Below, piece by piece: positions 46,493 to 56,194 of a stretch of 64,000 bases of DNA; the stretch's first letter is position 1, and each line of letters opens with the position of its first letter. The stretch is from NCBI RefSeq assembly GCF_902459725.1, contig NZ_CABPSH010000006.1:1-64000 (forward strand). Direction: 5' to 3'. Under the pieces are notes generated by a model. The model made no database searches. It had not been told where the DNA came from and saw nothing but the letters and a program-made list of their open reading frames with translations. The DNA comes from Pandoraea eparura. GTDB taxonomy: Bacteria > Pseudomonadota > Gammaproteobacteria > Burkholderiales > Burkholderiaceae. Made by a program: the position numbers and the translations under genes.

Positions 46493-47665
46493 ATGCGAGG
46501 ACTGATCTGGTTGACGCTCCTGTTCGCGGTGGCGGCCGGCTTTGCCGTGCTGGCCACGTTCAATCACGGGCAGGTGGTGATGCTGGTGCCGCCCTATCGT
46601 GTGGACGTGTCGCTGAACCTGTTTGCGCTGGCGTTGCTGGCCTTGTTCGTTGCGCTGTACGTCATCATTCGTATCCTGCGCAACATCTACAAGATGCCGG
46701 AACGCGTGGCCGCCTACCGCAATCGCCAACGCAGCCGTCGCGCGAACATTGCGTTGCGCGACGCCGTGGCGAACCTCTTCGCCGGTCGCTACACGCGGGC
46801 CGAGAAGGCCGCGCGCGAAGCCGCCGAGCAGGATGACAATCGCGGCGTGGCCGCGATCATCGGCGCACGCGCGGCGCATCGCATGCGCGAGTTTGCGCGT
46901 CGCGACACGTGGCTGGCCGAGGCACAAGGGGCGAACCTGGAAGAGGCGCGTCTGTTGCAGACGGCGGAGTTGCGCGTCGACGCCCGCGATGCGGAAGGAG
47001 CGCTCGAAGCGCTCACCGAGATGCGCGCGCAGGGCGCGCGCCGCATGCAGGCGCAGTTGGTCGCGCTGCGGGCGCATCAACACCTGAAGCATTGGCCTGA
47101 GGTGCTGGCGCTGCTCAAGGTGCTGGAAAAGCGCGAAGCGCTGCATCCGGCGCTGGCGGCCAAGCTCAAGCAGACGGCCAGCGAGGGCATTCTGCGCGAT
47201 CATCGCCACGATGCCGACGCGCTGCTCAAGTGCTGGCACGAATTGCCCGCCGATGCGCGCACGTCGGCGCGCACGGCCGATGTCGCGGCCGAGCTGTTGA
47301 TCTCGCTCGACCGTCTGCGCGAGGCGCGCGATATCGTCGAGGCCGCGCTGGCCGAGCACTGGGATCCGCGGTTGCTGCGCCGCTATGCCGAGTGCGCCGG
47401 CGGCGACGCCCTGCCGCTCATCCAGAAGGCCGAGGCGTGGCAGCAGCGTCACCCGAACGACCCCGATCTGCTCTTTGCGCTGGGCAAGCTGTGCCAGCAC
47501 CAGCGGTTGTGGGGCAAGGCGCAGACCTTCCTCGAAGGCGCGCTGCGTCATACGGACGACCGGCATCTGCAGCAACGCGTGCATCTGGCGCTTGCGCAAC
47601 TCTTCGAGGGGCTCGAGCAGATGGAACTGGCCAATCGCCACTATCGGGCCTGCGCGACTGCATAA
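46493..47665 (+). CDS. hemY: HemY protein (TPR-containing, heme operon)
   Basis: A 390-residue membrane protein with two N-terminal helices (LIWLTLLFAVAAGFAVLATF and LNLFALALLALFVALYVIIRILRNIY) and a C-terminal TPR-like domain (for example RYTRAEKAAREAAEQDDNRGVAAIIGARAAHRM, HPNDPDLLFALGKLCQHQRLWGKAQTFLEGAL). This is the proteobacterial HemY, not protoporphyrinogen oxidase of the same name in Bacillus. GGAG six bases before the ATG gives a good start. It ends the hemCDXY operon. Confidence 0.9.
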   Translation: MRGLIWLTLLFAVAAGFAVLATFNHGQVVMLVPPYRVDVSLNLFALALLALFVALYVIIRILRNIYKMPERVAAYRNRQRSRRANIALRDAVANLFAGRYTRAEKAAREAAEQDDNRGVAAIIGARAAHRMREFARRDTWLAEAQGANLEEARLLQTAELRVDARDAEGALEALTEMRAQGARRMQAQLVALRAHQHLKHWPEVLALLKVLEKREALHPALAAKLKQTASEGILRDHRHDADALLKCWHELPADARTSARTADVAAELLISLDRLREARDIVEAALAEHWDPRLLRRYAECAGGDALPLIQKAEAWQQRHPNDPDLLFALGKLCQHQRLWGKAQTFLEGALRHTDDRHLQQRVHLALAQLFEGLEQMELANRHYRACATA

Positions 47666-47683
47666 GTGGCTTGCGGCAAGCAT

Positions 47684-47706
47684 GGCACCCGCGCTCCGCG
47701 GGTGCC
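47684..47706. terminator. Hairpin after hemY
   Basis: GGCACCCGCG (47684-47693) pairs with CGCGGGTGCC (47697-47706), with a three-base loop and only a weak T-containing tail. It lies between hemY and the convergent MFS gene and may serve both. Confidence 0.55.
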
Positions 47707-47776
47707 GTTCGTCATTGTGGGCGCTTGAATTTCCTCTGGGCGATGGGCCGACGAGCGAGCCGCCATGCCCGCGTTG

Positions 47777-49288
47777 TCATTCGATGGCCGTTGCCTCGTT
47801 GCCCGAGCTCTGGCGCAACGGCAGTTCGGGCAGACGACCGAGCGCGACGATGGCCAGCGCGGCGATGAGGGCGCTACCGGCAAAGAAGGCGCCGAAGGCG
47901 AGTCGCAGATGATCTTCCATGCCGGCCGGCGCGCCGCCCGGGCGCAGGAAGTCGGTCAGTTCGCGTGACGCGCCGCCATCGGCTCCCGAGACCAGCAACC
48001 CGACGATGAGCGCGCCGAACATGGCGACGCCGATCATCCCGCCGAGCGCCCGGAAGAACGCGTGTGCCGCCGTCGCGATGCCGATGTCGCGCGGCGCGAC
48101 GGCATTTTGCGTCGCCACGGTCATCACCGGCATGGCCGAGCCGAAGCCAATTCCCACGAGTCCGAGACACAGCCCGACGACCACGAGCGGCAGCGATTGC
48201 ACGCCGAGCGCAATCGTCGCCAATCCGAGCAACGCCACCGGCAAACCGATCTGCGGCGGACGCTTGTAATGCCCCGTCTTGCGCATGTAGTGCCCCGCGC
48301 TTAGCGCGCCCACCACGATGCCCAACAGCGGCAGGATCAGCATCAGCCCCGACCGGCTTGCCGATTCACCACGCTGCAACTGAAGATACAGCGGCACGTA
48401 GATGCCGATGCTGATGTTGACCATCATTACCAGCACGGCCATCGTCGACGTCATCCGGAACACCGGGTTGGCAAGCAACGCCAGCGGCAGCAACGGCTCG
48501 CGCACGGCACGCTGATGGCGCAGGAAGATCGCCCCGACGATCACGCTGGCGGCGAGCAGGCCAACGATGGGCAAGGACAGCCAGGCGTAGCGATGTCCGC
48601 CCCAGGTGAGTGCCAGCAACAGGCAGACGGTCGCGGCGATAAGCAGCGCCGATCCGAGATAGTCGATGCTCGGCGTGCCGTCGCGACGCGGCAGGCGGCG
48701 CAGCGCGCGGTCGCTCAGGTAGATGGCGAGCAGACCGAGCGGAAGATTGATCCAGAAGATCAGCGTCCAGTTCAAGTACTGGGCGAACACCCCGCCAGTG
48801 ATCGGACCGGCCACCCCGGACACCGCGAACATGCCGGAGATATACCCCTGGTAGCGACCGCGCTCGCGCGGCGAGACGATATCTGCGATCACCGTATTGG
48901 ACAGCGCGATGAGGCCCCCGCCGCCCAGCCCCTGCACGCCACGCGCCACGATCAGCGCGAGCATGTTCGGCGCCAGGGCACAGAGCACCGACCCGACGAG
49001 AAAGACGGCGACGCTCACGGCGATGACGACGCGACGCCCGAACAGATCGGAGAGCTTGCCGACGATGGGCGTGATGGCCGTGGACGAGAGCAGGTAGGCG
49101 GTGACGACCCACGAGACAGCGTCGAAGCTGCCGAGATCCCGGGCGATGGTCGGCAGGGCGGGCGCGACGATGGTCTGGTCGAGCGAGCCGAGAAACATGA
49201 TGAGCAGCAGGCCGGAGAGGATCGACTTGACCTCGGCGGGGGTAAGCGAGACGCCGGCCGGCGTCGTCTGTGAGTCGTTGGCGGGCAT
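47777..49288 (-). CDS. MFS drug/solute exporter, DHA2 (EmrB/QacA) family
   Basis: A 503-residue major facilitator with the about 14 hydrophobic segments of the DHA2 family. It has LDQTIVAPALPTIARDLG (motif D1, near 33-50), GKLSDLFGRRVVIAVSV (motif A, near 77-93) and GAVSGVAGPITGG-like motif C (FAVSGVAGPITGGVFAQ, near 150). It probably exports hydrophobic or amphipathic drugs by proton antiport. The start at 49288 (MPANDSQTT) lies after an intrinsic terminator on this strand, so the gene needs its own promoter within about 20 bases or depends on readthrough. No regulator gene is adjacent. Confidence 0.85.
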   Translation of the reverse strand: MPANDSQTTPAGVSLTPAEVKSILSGLLLIMFLGSLDQTIVAPALPTIARDLGSFDAVSWVVTAYLLSSTAITPIVGKLSDLFGRRVVIAVSVAVFLVGSVLCALAPNMLALIVARGVQGLGGGGLIALSNTVIADIVSPRERGRYQGYISGMFAVSGVAGPITGGVFAQYLNWTLIFWINLPLGLLAIYLSDRALRRLPRRDGTPSIDYLGSALLIAATVCLLLALTWGGHRYAWLSLPIVGLLAASVIVGAIFLRHQRAVREPLLPLALLANPVFRMTSTMAVLVMMVNISIGIYVPLYLQLQRGESASRSGLMLILPLLGIVVGALSAGHYMRKTGHYKRPPQIGLPVALLGLATIALGVQSLPLVVVGLCLGLVGIGFGSAMPVMTVATQNAVAPRDIGIATAAHAFFRALGGMIGVAMFGALIVGLLVSGADGGASRELTDFLRPGGAPAGMEDHLRLAFGAFFAGSALIAALAIVALGRLPELPLRQSSGNEATAIE

Positions 49289-49304
49289 GCGGATCTTTGG
49301 GGGC

Positions 49305-49335
49305 AAAAAACAGGCCGTCCCGGCAAGGACGGCCT
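49305..49335 (-). terminator. Terminator of the ALDH-SDR-MFS transcript
   Basis: On the minus strand AGGCCGTCC (49335 to 49327) pairs with GGACGGCCT (49320 to 49312), followed by a G and six T. It lies downstream of the ACS-type MFS gene and just upstream of the DHA2 exporter gene. Confidence 0.88.
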
Positions 49336-49462
49336 CATGCATGCGAAACATAATACTCCCAACGAATGCTCAAGGTGGCGGCCCGGTCAGCGGCCCCGTG
49401 GCACGGCGATCTCGGTCGCCGAGATACGGTTTCGTCAGCCGATCCGCCTCGCCATCATCGGG

Positions 49463-50779
49463 TCACTTGTTGACGAGCCGTGCGGGCACGGCCAGCGTGA
49501 GCAATCCGCCCAGCACCATGAAGATCGTGAGCAGAAACATGCCGCTGTTGGTGCTGTGCGTGGTGTCCTTGAGGAACCCGATCAGGTACGGGCCCACGAA
49601 ACCGGCCAGATTGCCCAACGAGTTGATCATGGCAATGCCGGCCGCCGCGGCGGTGCCGCCCAGAAACGCTGTAGGCAGGCTCCAGAACAGCGGCAGCACG
49701 GTCATGATGCCCATCGTGGCCAGCGTCAGGGCGACCATGGCGAGCTGGGTGTTGTGGCTCCAGGTCGTCGACAGGAACAGGCCGATCGCGCCGACGAAGG
49801 CGGGAATCGCAATGTGCCAGCGCCGCTCGCCGCGCAGGTCGGAGCGACGCCCGACCACGACCATCGCGATCACCGAGAAGAAATACGGAATCGCCGTGAG
49901 CAGACCGATCTGCAGCGGATCGGTCACGCCCGTGCTCTTGATGATCGTTGGCAGCCAGAAGCCGACGCCGTACAGGCCGATCACGAACGAGAAGTAGATC
50001 AGGCTCATCATCCACACACGCGGGCTGGAGAACACCTGACGCAGCGGCAGGTCTTCCTTGCTGAGCACATCGCTGGCGATGTTGCGTTCGAGCATCGACT
50101 TCTCGGCATCGTTGAGCCATTTGGCGTCGCGAATGCGGTCGTCCAGCACGAACAGCACGACCAGCCCGATCACCACCGACGGGATTGCTTCGATCAGGAA
50201 CATCCATTGCCAGCCGGTGAGGCCGTTCACGCCGCTCATGTCCTTGAGAATCCAGCCGGAGAGCGGCCCGCCGATCAGGCCGGACAATGCTACCGCGGTC
50301 ATGAACCACGCGGTCATGCGCCCGCGTCGCGAGGCCGGATACCAGTACGTGATGTACAGGATGATGCCGGGGAAGAAGCCCGCCTCGGCCACGCCGAGCA
50401 GGAAGCGCATGACGTAGAACATCGCCGGCGAGGTGACGTACATCGTCGCGCCCGAAATGATGCCCCACGAGATCATGATGCGTGCGATCCACACGCGTGC
50501 GCCCACGCGGTGCAGGATGACGTTGCTCGGCACCTCAAAGAGGAAGTAGCCAAGGAAGAAGATGCCCGCGCCGAGACCGAACACGGTCTCGGAGAAGTGC
50601 AGGTCGCCGACCATCTGCAACTTGGCGAAGCCGACGTTGACGCGGTCGAGATACGCGACCACGTAGCACAGCAGCAGAAACGGAATCAGCCGCCAGCCGA
50701 CCTTGCGGTAGGTGGCCGCTTCAAAGTCCGACGATGACGCATCGGTCATGGGCGAGGGGGGCGTGGGAACGCTGTTCAT
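49463..50779 (-). CDS. MFS transporter, anion:cation symporter (ACS) type
   Basis: A 438-residue, 12-helix major facilitator with ACS-family hallmarks: RLIPFLLLCYVVAYLDRVNVGFAKLQM (near 26-52), GYFLFEVPSNVILHRVGARVWIARIMISWG (near 75-104), and FLLGVAEAGFFPGIILYITYWYPASRRGRMTAWF (near 123-156). ACS members import organic acids such as phthalate, tartrate, glucarate or related sugar acids. GGAGGAG (50787-50793) supports the ATG at 50779. It is the last gene after the ALDH and SDR genes on this strand, so it probably imports a precursor for them. Confidence 0.88.
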   Translation of the reverse strand: MNSVPTPPSPMTDASSSDFEAATYRKVGWRLIPFLLLCYVVAYLDRVNVGFAKLQMVGDLHFSETVFGLGAGIFFLGYFLFEVPSNVILHRVGARVWIARIMISWGIISGATMYVTSPAMFYVMRFLLGVAEAGFFPGIILYITYWYPASRRGRMTAWFMTAVALSGLIGGPLSGWILKDMSGVNGLTGWQWMFLIEAIPSVVIGLVVLFVLDDRIRDAKWLNDAEKSMLERNIASDVLSKEDLPLRQVFSSPRVWMMSLIYFSFVIGLYGVGFWLPTIIKSTGVTDPLQIGLLTAIPYFFSVIAMVVVGRRSDLRGERRWHIAIPAFVGAIGLFLSTTWSHNTQLAMVALTLATMGIMTVLPLFWSLPTAFLGGTAAAAGIAMINSLGNLAGFVGPYLIGFLKDTTHSTNSGMFLLTIFMVLGGLLTLAVPARLVNK

Positions 50780-50873
50780 ACGGAAGCTCCTCCGGATTGA
50801 CGGGGTGTTGTCTGTCGTTATGGTGTGAGTGCGACAACTACAGGGACTACCGACTGCAAAAACGATGGGTCGA

Positions 50874-51632
50874 TCAGATGCAGCGTCCGCCGTCGACCTC
50901 CAGGCACACGCCGGTGATGAACGCGGCGTCGTCGCTGGCAAGATAGAGGCAGGCGTTGGCAATGTCTTGTGGCGTGGAGAAGCGACCGAGCGGAATCCCG
51001 GCCAGGAATTTGGCGCGGTTCTCGGGGGTGTTGGGCACGCCCATGAACTCCGCCGTCAGTCCCGTATCGCCGATGACCGGGTTGACGCAGTTCACGCGGA
51101 TGTTCTTCGGGCCGAACTCGGCGGCCATGGCCTTGCTCGCGGTAATCACGGCCCCTTTGCTGCCGTTGTACCAAACGAGGCCCGGGCGCGGTCGCACGCC
51201 GGCCGTCGATGCGATGTTGATCATCACGCCGGCGCCGCGTTGCAGGAAGTAGGGGATGACCGCGCGTGCGCTCCAGAAAATGCTCTTGACGTTCACGGCG
51301 TAGACGCGATCGAACTCGGCTTCGGTGACTTCGAGCAGCGGCTTGTTGCGATGCGTGGTACCCGCGTTGTTGACCACGATGTCGAGATGGCCGAAGCGCG
51401 TGACGGCCTCGTGGAGCAGGGTGACGTGATCGTCCTCGCGGGACACGTCGCCGTACACGAACGCCGCGCGCCCGCCGGCCTTGACGATGTCCTCGGCCAC
51501 GCGCTCGCCCGCCTCGCGGTTCAGATCGTTGACGATGACGGCGGCGCCTTCGTGCGCGAACGTTTTGGCGATGCCCTCACCGAAGCCGGAACCGGCGCCC
51601 GTGACGATCGCCACTTTCTCTTGCAAACGCAT
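50874..51632 (-). CDS. SDR family NAD(P)-dependent oxidoreductase
   Basis: A 252-residue classical short-chain dehydrogenase. The cofactor motif TGAGSGFG is at residues 11-18. NNAG lies near 88-91 and the catalytic Ser-Tyr-Lys set is in ASTAG...VWYNGSKG (Ser near 142, Tyr and Lys near 155-159). VNPVIGDTGLT and the C-terminal DGGRCI are family-typical. Asp36-Leu in VIVNDLN suggests NAD preference. It probably oxidises a secondary alcohol of the unknown substrate of this locus; the substrate is not readable. Confidence 0.88.
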   Translation of the reverse strand: MRLQEKVAIVTGAGSGFGEGIAKTFAHEGAAVIVNDLNREAGERVAEDIVKAGGRAAFVYGDVSREDDHVTLLHEAVTRFGHLDIVVNNAGTTHRNKPLLEVTEAEFDRVYAVNVKSIFWSARAVIPYFLQRGAGVMINIASTAGVRPRPGLVWYNGSKGAVITASKAMAAEFGPKNIRVNCVNPVIGDTGLTAEFMGVPNTPENRAKFLAGIPLGRFSTPQDIANACLYLASDDAAFITGVCLEVDGGRCI

Positions 51633-51738
51633 GCCTTGTCTCCTGAATGGCCTGGGGATGGCGAAGCGTCGGACACAGGGCGTGCGCTCGATGCTTCGCC
51701 GCGAATGACTTCAGGGTGCGTGCTACGGGGGCTGCCGA

Positions 51739-53178
51739 TCAACCATGCCGGATGGCAACGGTCTTGAGGGTCGTGAATCCGTAGAGGGCTTCGAAGCCCT
51801 TTTCTCGCCCGTGGCCGGAGTGCTTGCGCCCGCCGAACGGCAGCTCCACGCCGCCGCCCGCACCGTAGTTGTTGATGAAGACCTGTCCCGCGCGAATGTC
51901 GCGTGCCAGGCGCATCTGACGGGCGCCGTCGCGCGTCCACACCCCGGCGGCCAGGCCGTAGGGCGTGCCGTTGGCCAGGCGCGCCGCGTCGGCCTCGTCG
52001 GCAAACGGCATGGCGGCGAGCACCGGGCCGAACACTTCCTCGCGGGCGAGGCGATGGGTGGCGGGCACGTCGCGCAGCAGCGTGGGCGCCTGATAGAAGC
52101 CGGTCTCCGGCGCACTGGCGATGACCTCGCCCTGCGACATCACCGCAATGCCGTCGTGTTGTGCTTCGGACAGGAAGTCCCACACGCGTTGCTGCTGGCG
52201 CGCATTGATCAGCGGACCCAGATCGAGATCGTCTTGCGACGGCCCCACGCGCAGGTGCGCGAACGCCTCCGCCAGACGCGCAAGCAGGGTCTCGTAGGCG
52301 TCGCGCTCGACGAGAAGACGGCTGCCGGCGGAGCAGGTTTGTCCGGCGTTCTGCACGATGGCGTTGACCACGACGGGCAGCACGGCGTCCATGTCGGCGT
52401 CGGCGAAAACGATCTGCGGCGATTTGCCGCCGAGTTCGAGCGTGACCGGGGTGTGGTTTTCCGCGGCCATCTGCGAGATCAGCGTGCCGGTCGCGGGCGA
52501 GCCGGTAAATGAGATGTGATCGATGCCCGGATGCCGCGCGAGTGACGCGCCGGCCTCGGCACCGTAGCCGGTCACGATATTGAGCGCGCCCGGCGGCAGC
52601 CCCGCTTCGATCGACAGCTCGGCCACGCGCAGCAGCGACAGGCAGGCGTCTTCGGCCGGCTTGACGACGCACGCGTTGCCGGTCGCGAGGGCTGCGGCCA
52701 CGCTGCGTCCGAAGACCTGCAGCGGGTAATTCCACGGAATGATGTGACCCGTCACGCCGTGCGGCTCGCGCACGGTGAACACGGTGAAGCCGGGCTGGTA
52801 GGGGATCGTCTCGCCGTGCAGCTTGTCCGCGGCCCCGGCGTAGAACTCGAAATAGCGCACGATGGCGGCGGCATCGGCACGTGCCTGCTTGAGCGGCTTG
52901 CCGGTGTCGCGCGCTTCGAGCTGCGCGAGCGCCTCGTGATGTTTGGCGAGCACGTTCGCCATTGCGTAGAGTACGCGGCCGCGCTCGGCGGCGCTGGCGC
53001 GTCCCCAGTCGCCATCGAAGGCTGTGCGCGCCGCCTTCACGGCACGGTCGATGTCCTCGGCGTCGCCGCGGGCGATCTGGGTGAAGACCTGGCCGTCGGA
53101 CGGATCCACGACGGGAATCGTGGGGCTCTTTGCGGGAGCGACCCATTGGTTGCCGATGAAGTGTGTAGCTTCGGGCAT
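51739..53178 (-). CDS. NAD(P)-dependent aldehyde dehydrogenase
   Basis: A 479-residue ALDH superfamily enzyme. Motifs are PWNYPL (near 148), TGSPATGTLI (cofactor site), ELGGKSPQIVF with the catalytic Glu (near 248), and NAGQTCSAGSRL with the nucleophile Cys282. EVFGPVLAA and the C-terminal block SGHGREKGFEALYGFTTLKTV are present. It would oxidise an aldehyde intermediate to an acid. It heads a minus-strand run with the SDR and MFS genes and is divergent from the FAD-linked dehydrogenase gene. The ATG at 53178 gives the usual family N-terminus. Confidence 0.9.
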   Translation of the reverse strand: MPEATHFIGNQWVAPAKSPTIPVVDPSDGQVFTQIARGDAEDIDRAVKAARTAFDGDWGRASAAERGRVLYAMANVLAKHHEALAQLEARDTGKPLKQARADAAAIVRYFEFYAGAADKLHGETIPYQPGFTVFTVREPHGVTGHIIPWNYPLQVFGRSVAAALATGNACVVKPAEDACLSLLRVAELSIEAGLPPGALNIVTGYGAEAGASLARHPGIDHISFTGSPATGTLISQMAAENHTPVTLELGGKSPQIVFADADMDAVLPVVVNAIVQNAGQTCSAGSRLLVERDAYETLLARLAEAFAHLRVGPSQDDLDLGPLINARQQQRVWDFLSEAQHDGIAVMSQGEVIASAPETGFYQAPTLLRDVPATHRLAREEVFGPVLAAMPFADEADAARLANGTPYGLAAGVWTRDGARQMRLARDIRAGQVFINNYGAGGGVELPFGGRKHSGHGREKGFEALYGFTTLKTVAIRHG

Positions 53179-53280
53179 GGCGACGTCACCTCGTGTGGGG
53201 GTGGCCCTCATTATCACTTAACTCGCGAGGGCGTTGACCGTCCCATGCGTCACCTCCGCATAAACACCTAAAATGAGCGC

Positions 53281-53309
53281 AATGCAATTAAAGAGATTTT
53301 ATTGCAATT
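53281..53309. promoter_or_regulatory. Candidate operator: two TGCAAT-containing boxes
   Basis: AATGCAATT (53281-53289) and ATTGCAATT (53301-53309) start exactly 20 bases apart, about two helical turns. They form an inverted repeat TGCAAT-N12-ATTGCA in AT-rich DNA between the divergent ALDH and FAD-dehydrogenase genes. The AATGCAATT word recurs upstream of the IclR-family gene at 61043-61051. Confidence 0.5.
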
Positions 53310-53453
53310 TTTTCTCGCCTATCCTTGATCGTAATGAATCGCCAGACGTGCGTCTGGCGTAGCCCCACCGCTTGCCGCGTGCCATGCCATGCCGTGCCGC
53401 GCCCCGCACCGTGGCGACAACGTCGAAATGAAGTCTTCAGGAGTCCGCAGGCA

Positions 53454-54890
53454 ATGAACGACGCAGTGACGCGCGAAACACTGATTTCCCGGTTGCAAGC
53501 CGCGCTGGGCGTCCAGGCCGTGCTCAGCGACGCGACCGATACCGCCGGTTACACGGAAGACTGGCGCGGACGATACCGGGGCGAGGCGCTGTGTGTCGTG
53601 TTGCCCTCGACCACCGCGCAGGTGAGCGATGTCGTCAAGCTGTGCGCCGCCGCGGGCGTGTCGATTCTGCCGCAGGGCGGCAACACGAGCCTGTGTGGCG
53701 GGGCGGTGCCGCCGACCGACGGCCCGGCGCCCGTGATCCTGAACCTGGCGCGCATGCGTCGCATCCGGCAGGTCGATGCGGCCAACGGGTCGATGATCGT
53801 CGAGGCCGGATGCATCCTGAAAACCGTGCAGGAGACGGCGGCCGGCGTCGGACGCCTGTATCCGGTAAGTCTCGGCGCGGAAGGGTCGTGTCAGATCGGT
53901 GGCACGCTCTCGACCAATGCGGGCGGCACGAGCGTGCTGCGCTATGGCAACACGCGCGAGAACGTGCTGGGGCTGGAAGTCGTGCTGGCCGACGGCACGA
54001 TCTGGGACGGCCTGCGCGCGCTTCGCAAGGACAACACCGGGATCGATCTCAAACATCTGTTTATCGGCGCGGAGGGCACGCTGGGCATCATCACCGCCGC
54101 CGCGCTCAAGTTGCATCCGCTGCCCACGCAGCATGCGCTCGCGTGGTTTGCGCCGCGCGATCCGGCCGCCGCGCAGCAGATTCTCGGCATGTTCCAGAAC
54201 GCCTGCGGCTCGCGCCTGTCGGCCTTCGAGATCATGAATCGTCTGCAGTTCGATCTGGTGCTGGCCAATGTGCCGAATCGTCGCAATCCGCTCGCGGGGG
54301 CGCATGCCTGGCATGTACTCGTCGAGCTGAGCGACACGCGCGACGCCGAAGGGCTCGAAGCCGTGCTGACGCAAACGCTGGGCGAGGCCATCGAACAAGG
54401 GCTGGTCGAAGACGCCGTCATTGCGGCGAACGACACGCAGCGCGCCGATCTGTGGGAAGTGCGCCACAGCGTGAGCGAAGCCAACAAGAAGGCCGCCGTC
54501 GGGCTCACGACCGACTGCGCGGTGCCGGTCTCGAGCGTGTCCGAATTCATCGACGCCGCCACGCGCGCCGTGCACGCCGTCGTGCCGGGACTCGACATCG
54601 CCATCGTCGGCCACATGGGCGACGGCAACGTGCACTTCATTCCGATGTTCTCGTTTGCCGCGTGGGCGGCGCTGCCCGACAGTGCGTCGATGGGCGACAC
54701 CATGCGCGCCTGCGTGAACGATGTGGCCGCACGGCTCTCCGGTACGTTCAGCGCCGAGCATGGCGTCGGGCAGACCGGCTTGCCGCTCATGCAGCGCTAT
54801 AAGGCGCCGTCCGAACTTGCCCTCATGCGCACCGTGAAGGCGGCCCTCGATCCTCATCAGTTGTTCAATCCGGGGCGTCTCGTTCCCTGA
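53454..54890 (+). CDS. FAD-binding oxidoreductase (GlcD / D-2-hydroxyacid dehydrogenase type)
   Basis: A 478-residue protein with an N-terminal PCMH-type FAD domain: VVLPSTTAQVSDVVKLCAAAGVSILPQGGNTSLCGGAVP (near 46-84) and GAEGSCQIGGTLSTNAGGTSVLRYGNTRENVLGLEVVLADG. The C-terminal FAD-oxidase domain has HMGDGNVHF and the final EHGVGQTGLPLMQRYKAPSELALMRTVKAALDPHQLFNPGR. Relatives oxidise D-lactate, glycolate or D-2-hydroxyglutarate and pass electrons to quinone or ETF. It begins the plus-strand run with the ABC transporter. The substrate is probably a D-2-hydroxy acid; the specific one is unknown. Confidence 0.88.
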   Translation: MNDAVTRETLISRLQAALGVQAVLSDATDTAGYTEDWRGRYRGEALCVVLPSTTAQVSDVVKLCAAAGVSILPQGGNTSLCGGAVPPTDGPAPVILNLARMRRIRQVDAANGSMIVEAGCILKTVQETAAGVGRLYPVSLGAEGSCQIGGTLSTNAGGTSVLRYGNTRENVLGLEVVLADGTIWDGLRALRKDNTGIDLKHLFIGAEGTLGIITAAALKLHPLPTQHALAWFAPRDPAAAQQILGMFQNACGSRLSAFEIMNRLQFDLVLANVPNRRNPLAGAHAWHVLVELSDTRDAEGLEAVLTQTLGEAIEQGLVEDAVIAANDTQRADLWEVRHSVSEANKKAAVGLTTDCAVPVSSVSEFIDAATRAVHAVVPGLDIAIVGHMGDGNVHFIPMFSFAAWAALPDSASMGDTMRACVNDVAARLSGTFSAEHGVGQTGLPLMQRYKAPSELALMRTVKAALDPHQLFNPGRLVP

Positions 54891-54994
54891 GTGATTTCAC
54901 GTATTGCTGTTTGTTTTGCCATAGCCGCGCGCGGTGGGGGTGCCGAAGCCGCACACCGTCGCCGCGCCAACCCTCCCCGTCAAGACCGGAGACC

Positions 54995-56149
54995 ATGATG
55001 AAACGCAAGCCCTTCGCAAGCCCGCTCGATACCGCTGACATCCACGCCGGCAGCGACGCCGGCAACGACGCCGCGTCGCTCGCACAACCGGGCCGTCGCA
55101 CGGCCATGAAGACGGCACTCGTCGGCGCGGCCGCCGTGGCGTTCCCGTTCGTGTGGACGTCCTCGCGCGCCGCCACCAAGCGCATTGTCGTGCGCGACGA
55201 TGGCGGGATTTACAACAAGGCGTACGACGCCGTGTTCTACAAGCCGTTCGCCAAGGCGACGGGCATCGAGGTCGTGGGCGTGCAGGCCAACGCTGAGCCG
55301 ACCGCGCAGATCAAAAGCATGGTCGAAGCGGGCAGCTACACGTGGGACATGGCCAAGATCAGCCAGCCCGCGATCCTGCTGCTGACGGGGGGCGGCAAGG
55401 AGTATCTGGAGCGCCACGGTCTCGAGTCGGATCCCGTGATCTCGAAGATTCCCTCGCAATACATGTCGCCGTTTGGCGTGGGAACCAACATTTACTCGAC
55501 GGTGCTTGCCTATCGTACCGATGCGTTCAAGGGCCGCAAGGCGCCGGCGTCGTGGGCCGATCTGTGGAACGTGAAGGACTTCCCGGGCCGTCGCGCCATC
55601 CGCAAGTATCCGTTCGACACCATTGAAGAAGCGCTGCTGGCCGATGGCGTGGCGCCCGGCTCGGTGTATCCGTGCGACTTCGATCGCGCATTCAAGAGCC
55701 TGGACAAGATCGCCAAGCATGTGGACGTGTGGTGGACCACCGGCGCACAGCTCGAACAGATGCTCGGCTCGGGCGAGGTCGACATGGTGGCCACGTGGGC
55801 CTCGCGCGCGCAGTCGGCGCAGGCCAACGGCGCGCCCGTGGAGATCGTGTGGAACCAGAACATCTGGGGTTGCGACAACTGGTCGATCCTCAAGGGCACG
55901 CCGAACGCCGGTGCTTGCCGCGAGTTCATCAAGTTCGTGAGCGATCCGAAGCGTCAGGCCGAGCTGACCAAGTTCTTCCCGGCCGGCATGACGCAGCCCG
56001 AAGCGTTCAACTACGTCAAGCCTGACGTGGCGAAGCACTGTCCGACGTTCCCCGAGAACATGAAGAGCGGCGTGCAGATCAACGCGAAGTTCTGGCAGCA
56101 GAACCAGAGCGTGGCGCTCGAGCGTTTCAACCGTTGGATCCTGACCTGA
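54995..56149 (+). CDS. ABC transporter substrate-binding protein, polyamine (PotD-like) type
   Basis: A 384-residue periplasmic binding protein. The long N-terminal region contains GRRTAMKTALVGAAAVAFPFVWTSSRA (about residues 34-60). Its twin Arg before a hydrophobic stretch suggests Tat export. The mature part starts TKRIVVRDDGGIYNKAYDAVFYKPFAKATGIEV, with SPFGVGTNIYSTVLAYRTDAFKG and AFKSLDKIAKHVDVWWTTGAQLEQMLGSGEVDM typical of the spermidine/putrescine-binding fold. The ligand is probably an amine or organic acid. It is followed by its ATPase and fused permease. Confidence 0.85.
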   Translation: MMKRKPFASPLDTADIHAGSDAGNDAASLAQPGRRTAMKTALVGAAAVAFPFVWTSSRAATKRIVVRDDGGIYNKAYDAVFYKPFAKATGIEVVGVQANAEPTAQIKSMVEAGSYTWDMAKISQPAILLLTGGGKEYLERHGLESDPVISKIPSQYMSPFGVGTNIYSTVLAYRTDAFKGRKAPASWADLWNVKDFPGRRAIRKYPFDTIEEALLADGVAPGSVYPCDFDRAFKSLDKIAKHVDVWWTTGAQLEQMLGSGEVDMVATWASRAQSAQANGAPVEIVWNQNIWGCDNWSILKGTPNAGACREFIKFVSDPKRQAELTKFFPAGMTQPEAFNYVKPDVAKHCPTFPENMKSGVQINAKFWQQNQSVALERFNRWILT

Positions 56150-56194
56150 TCCTCACCTGCCGTTCCGTTTCAAGTTTTTTTGGGTGCTGATCTC

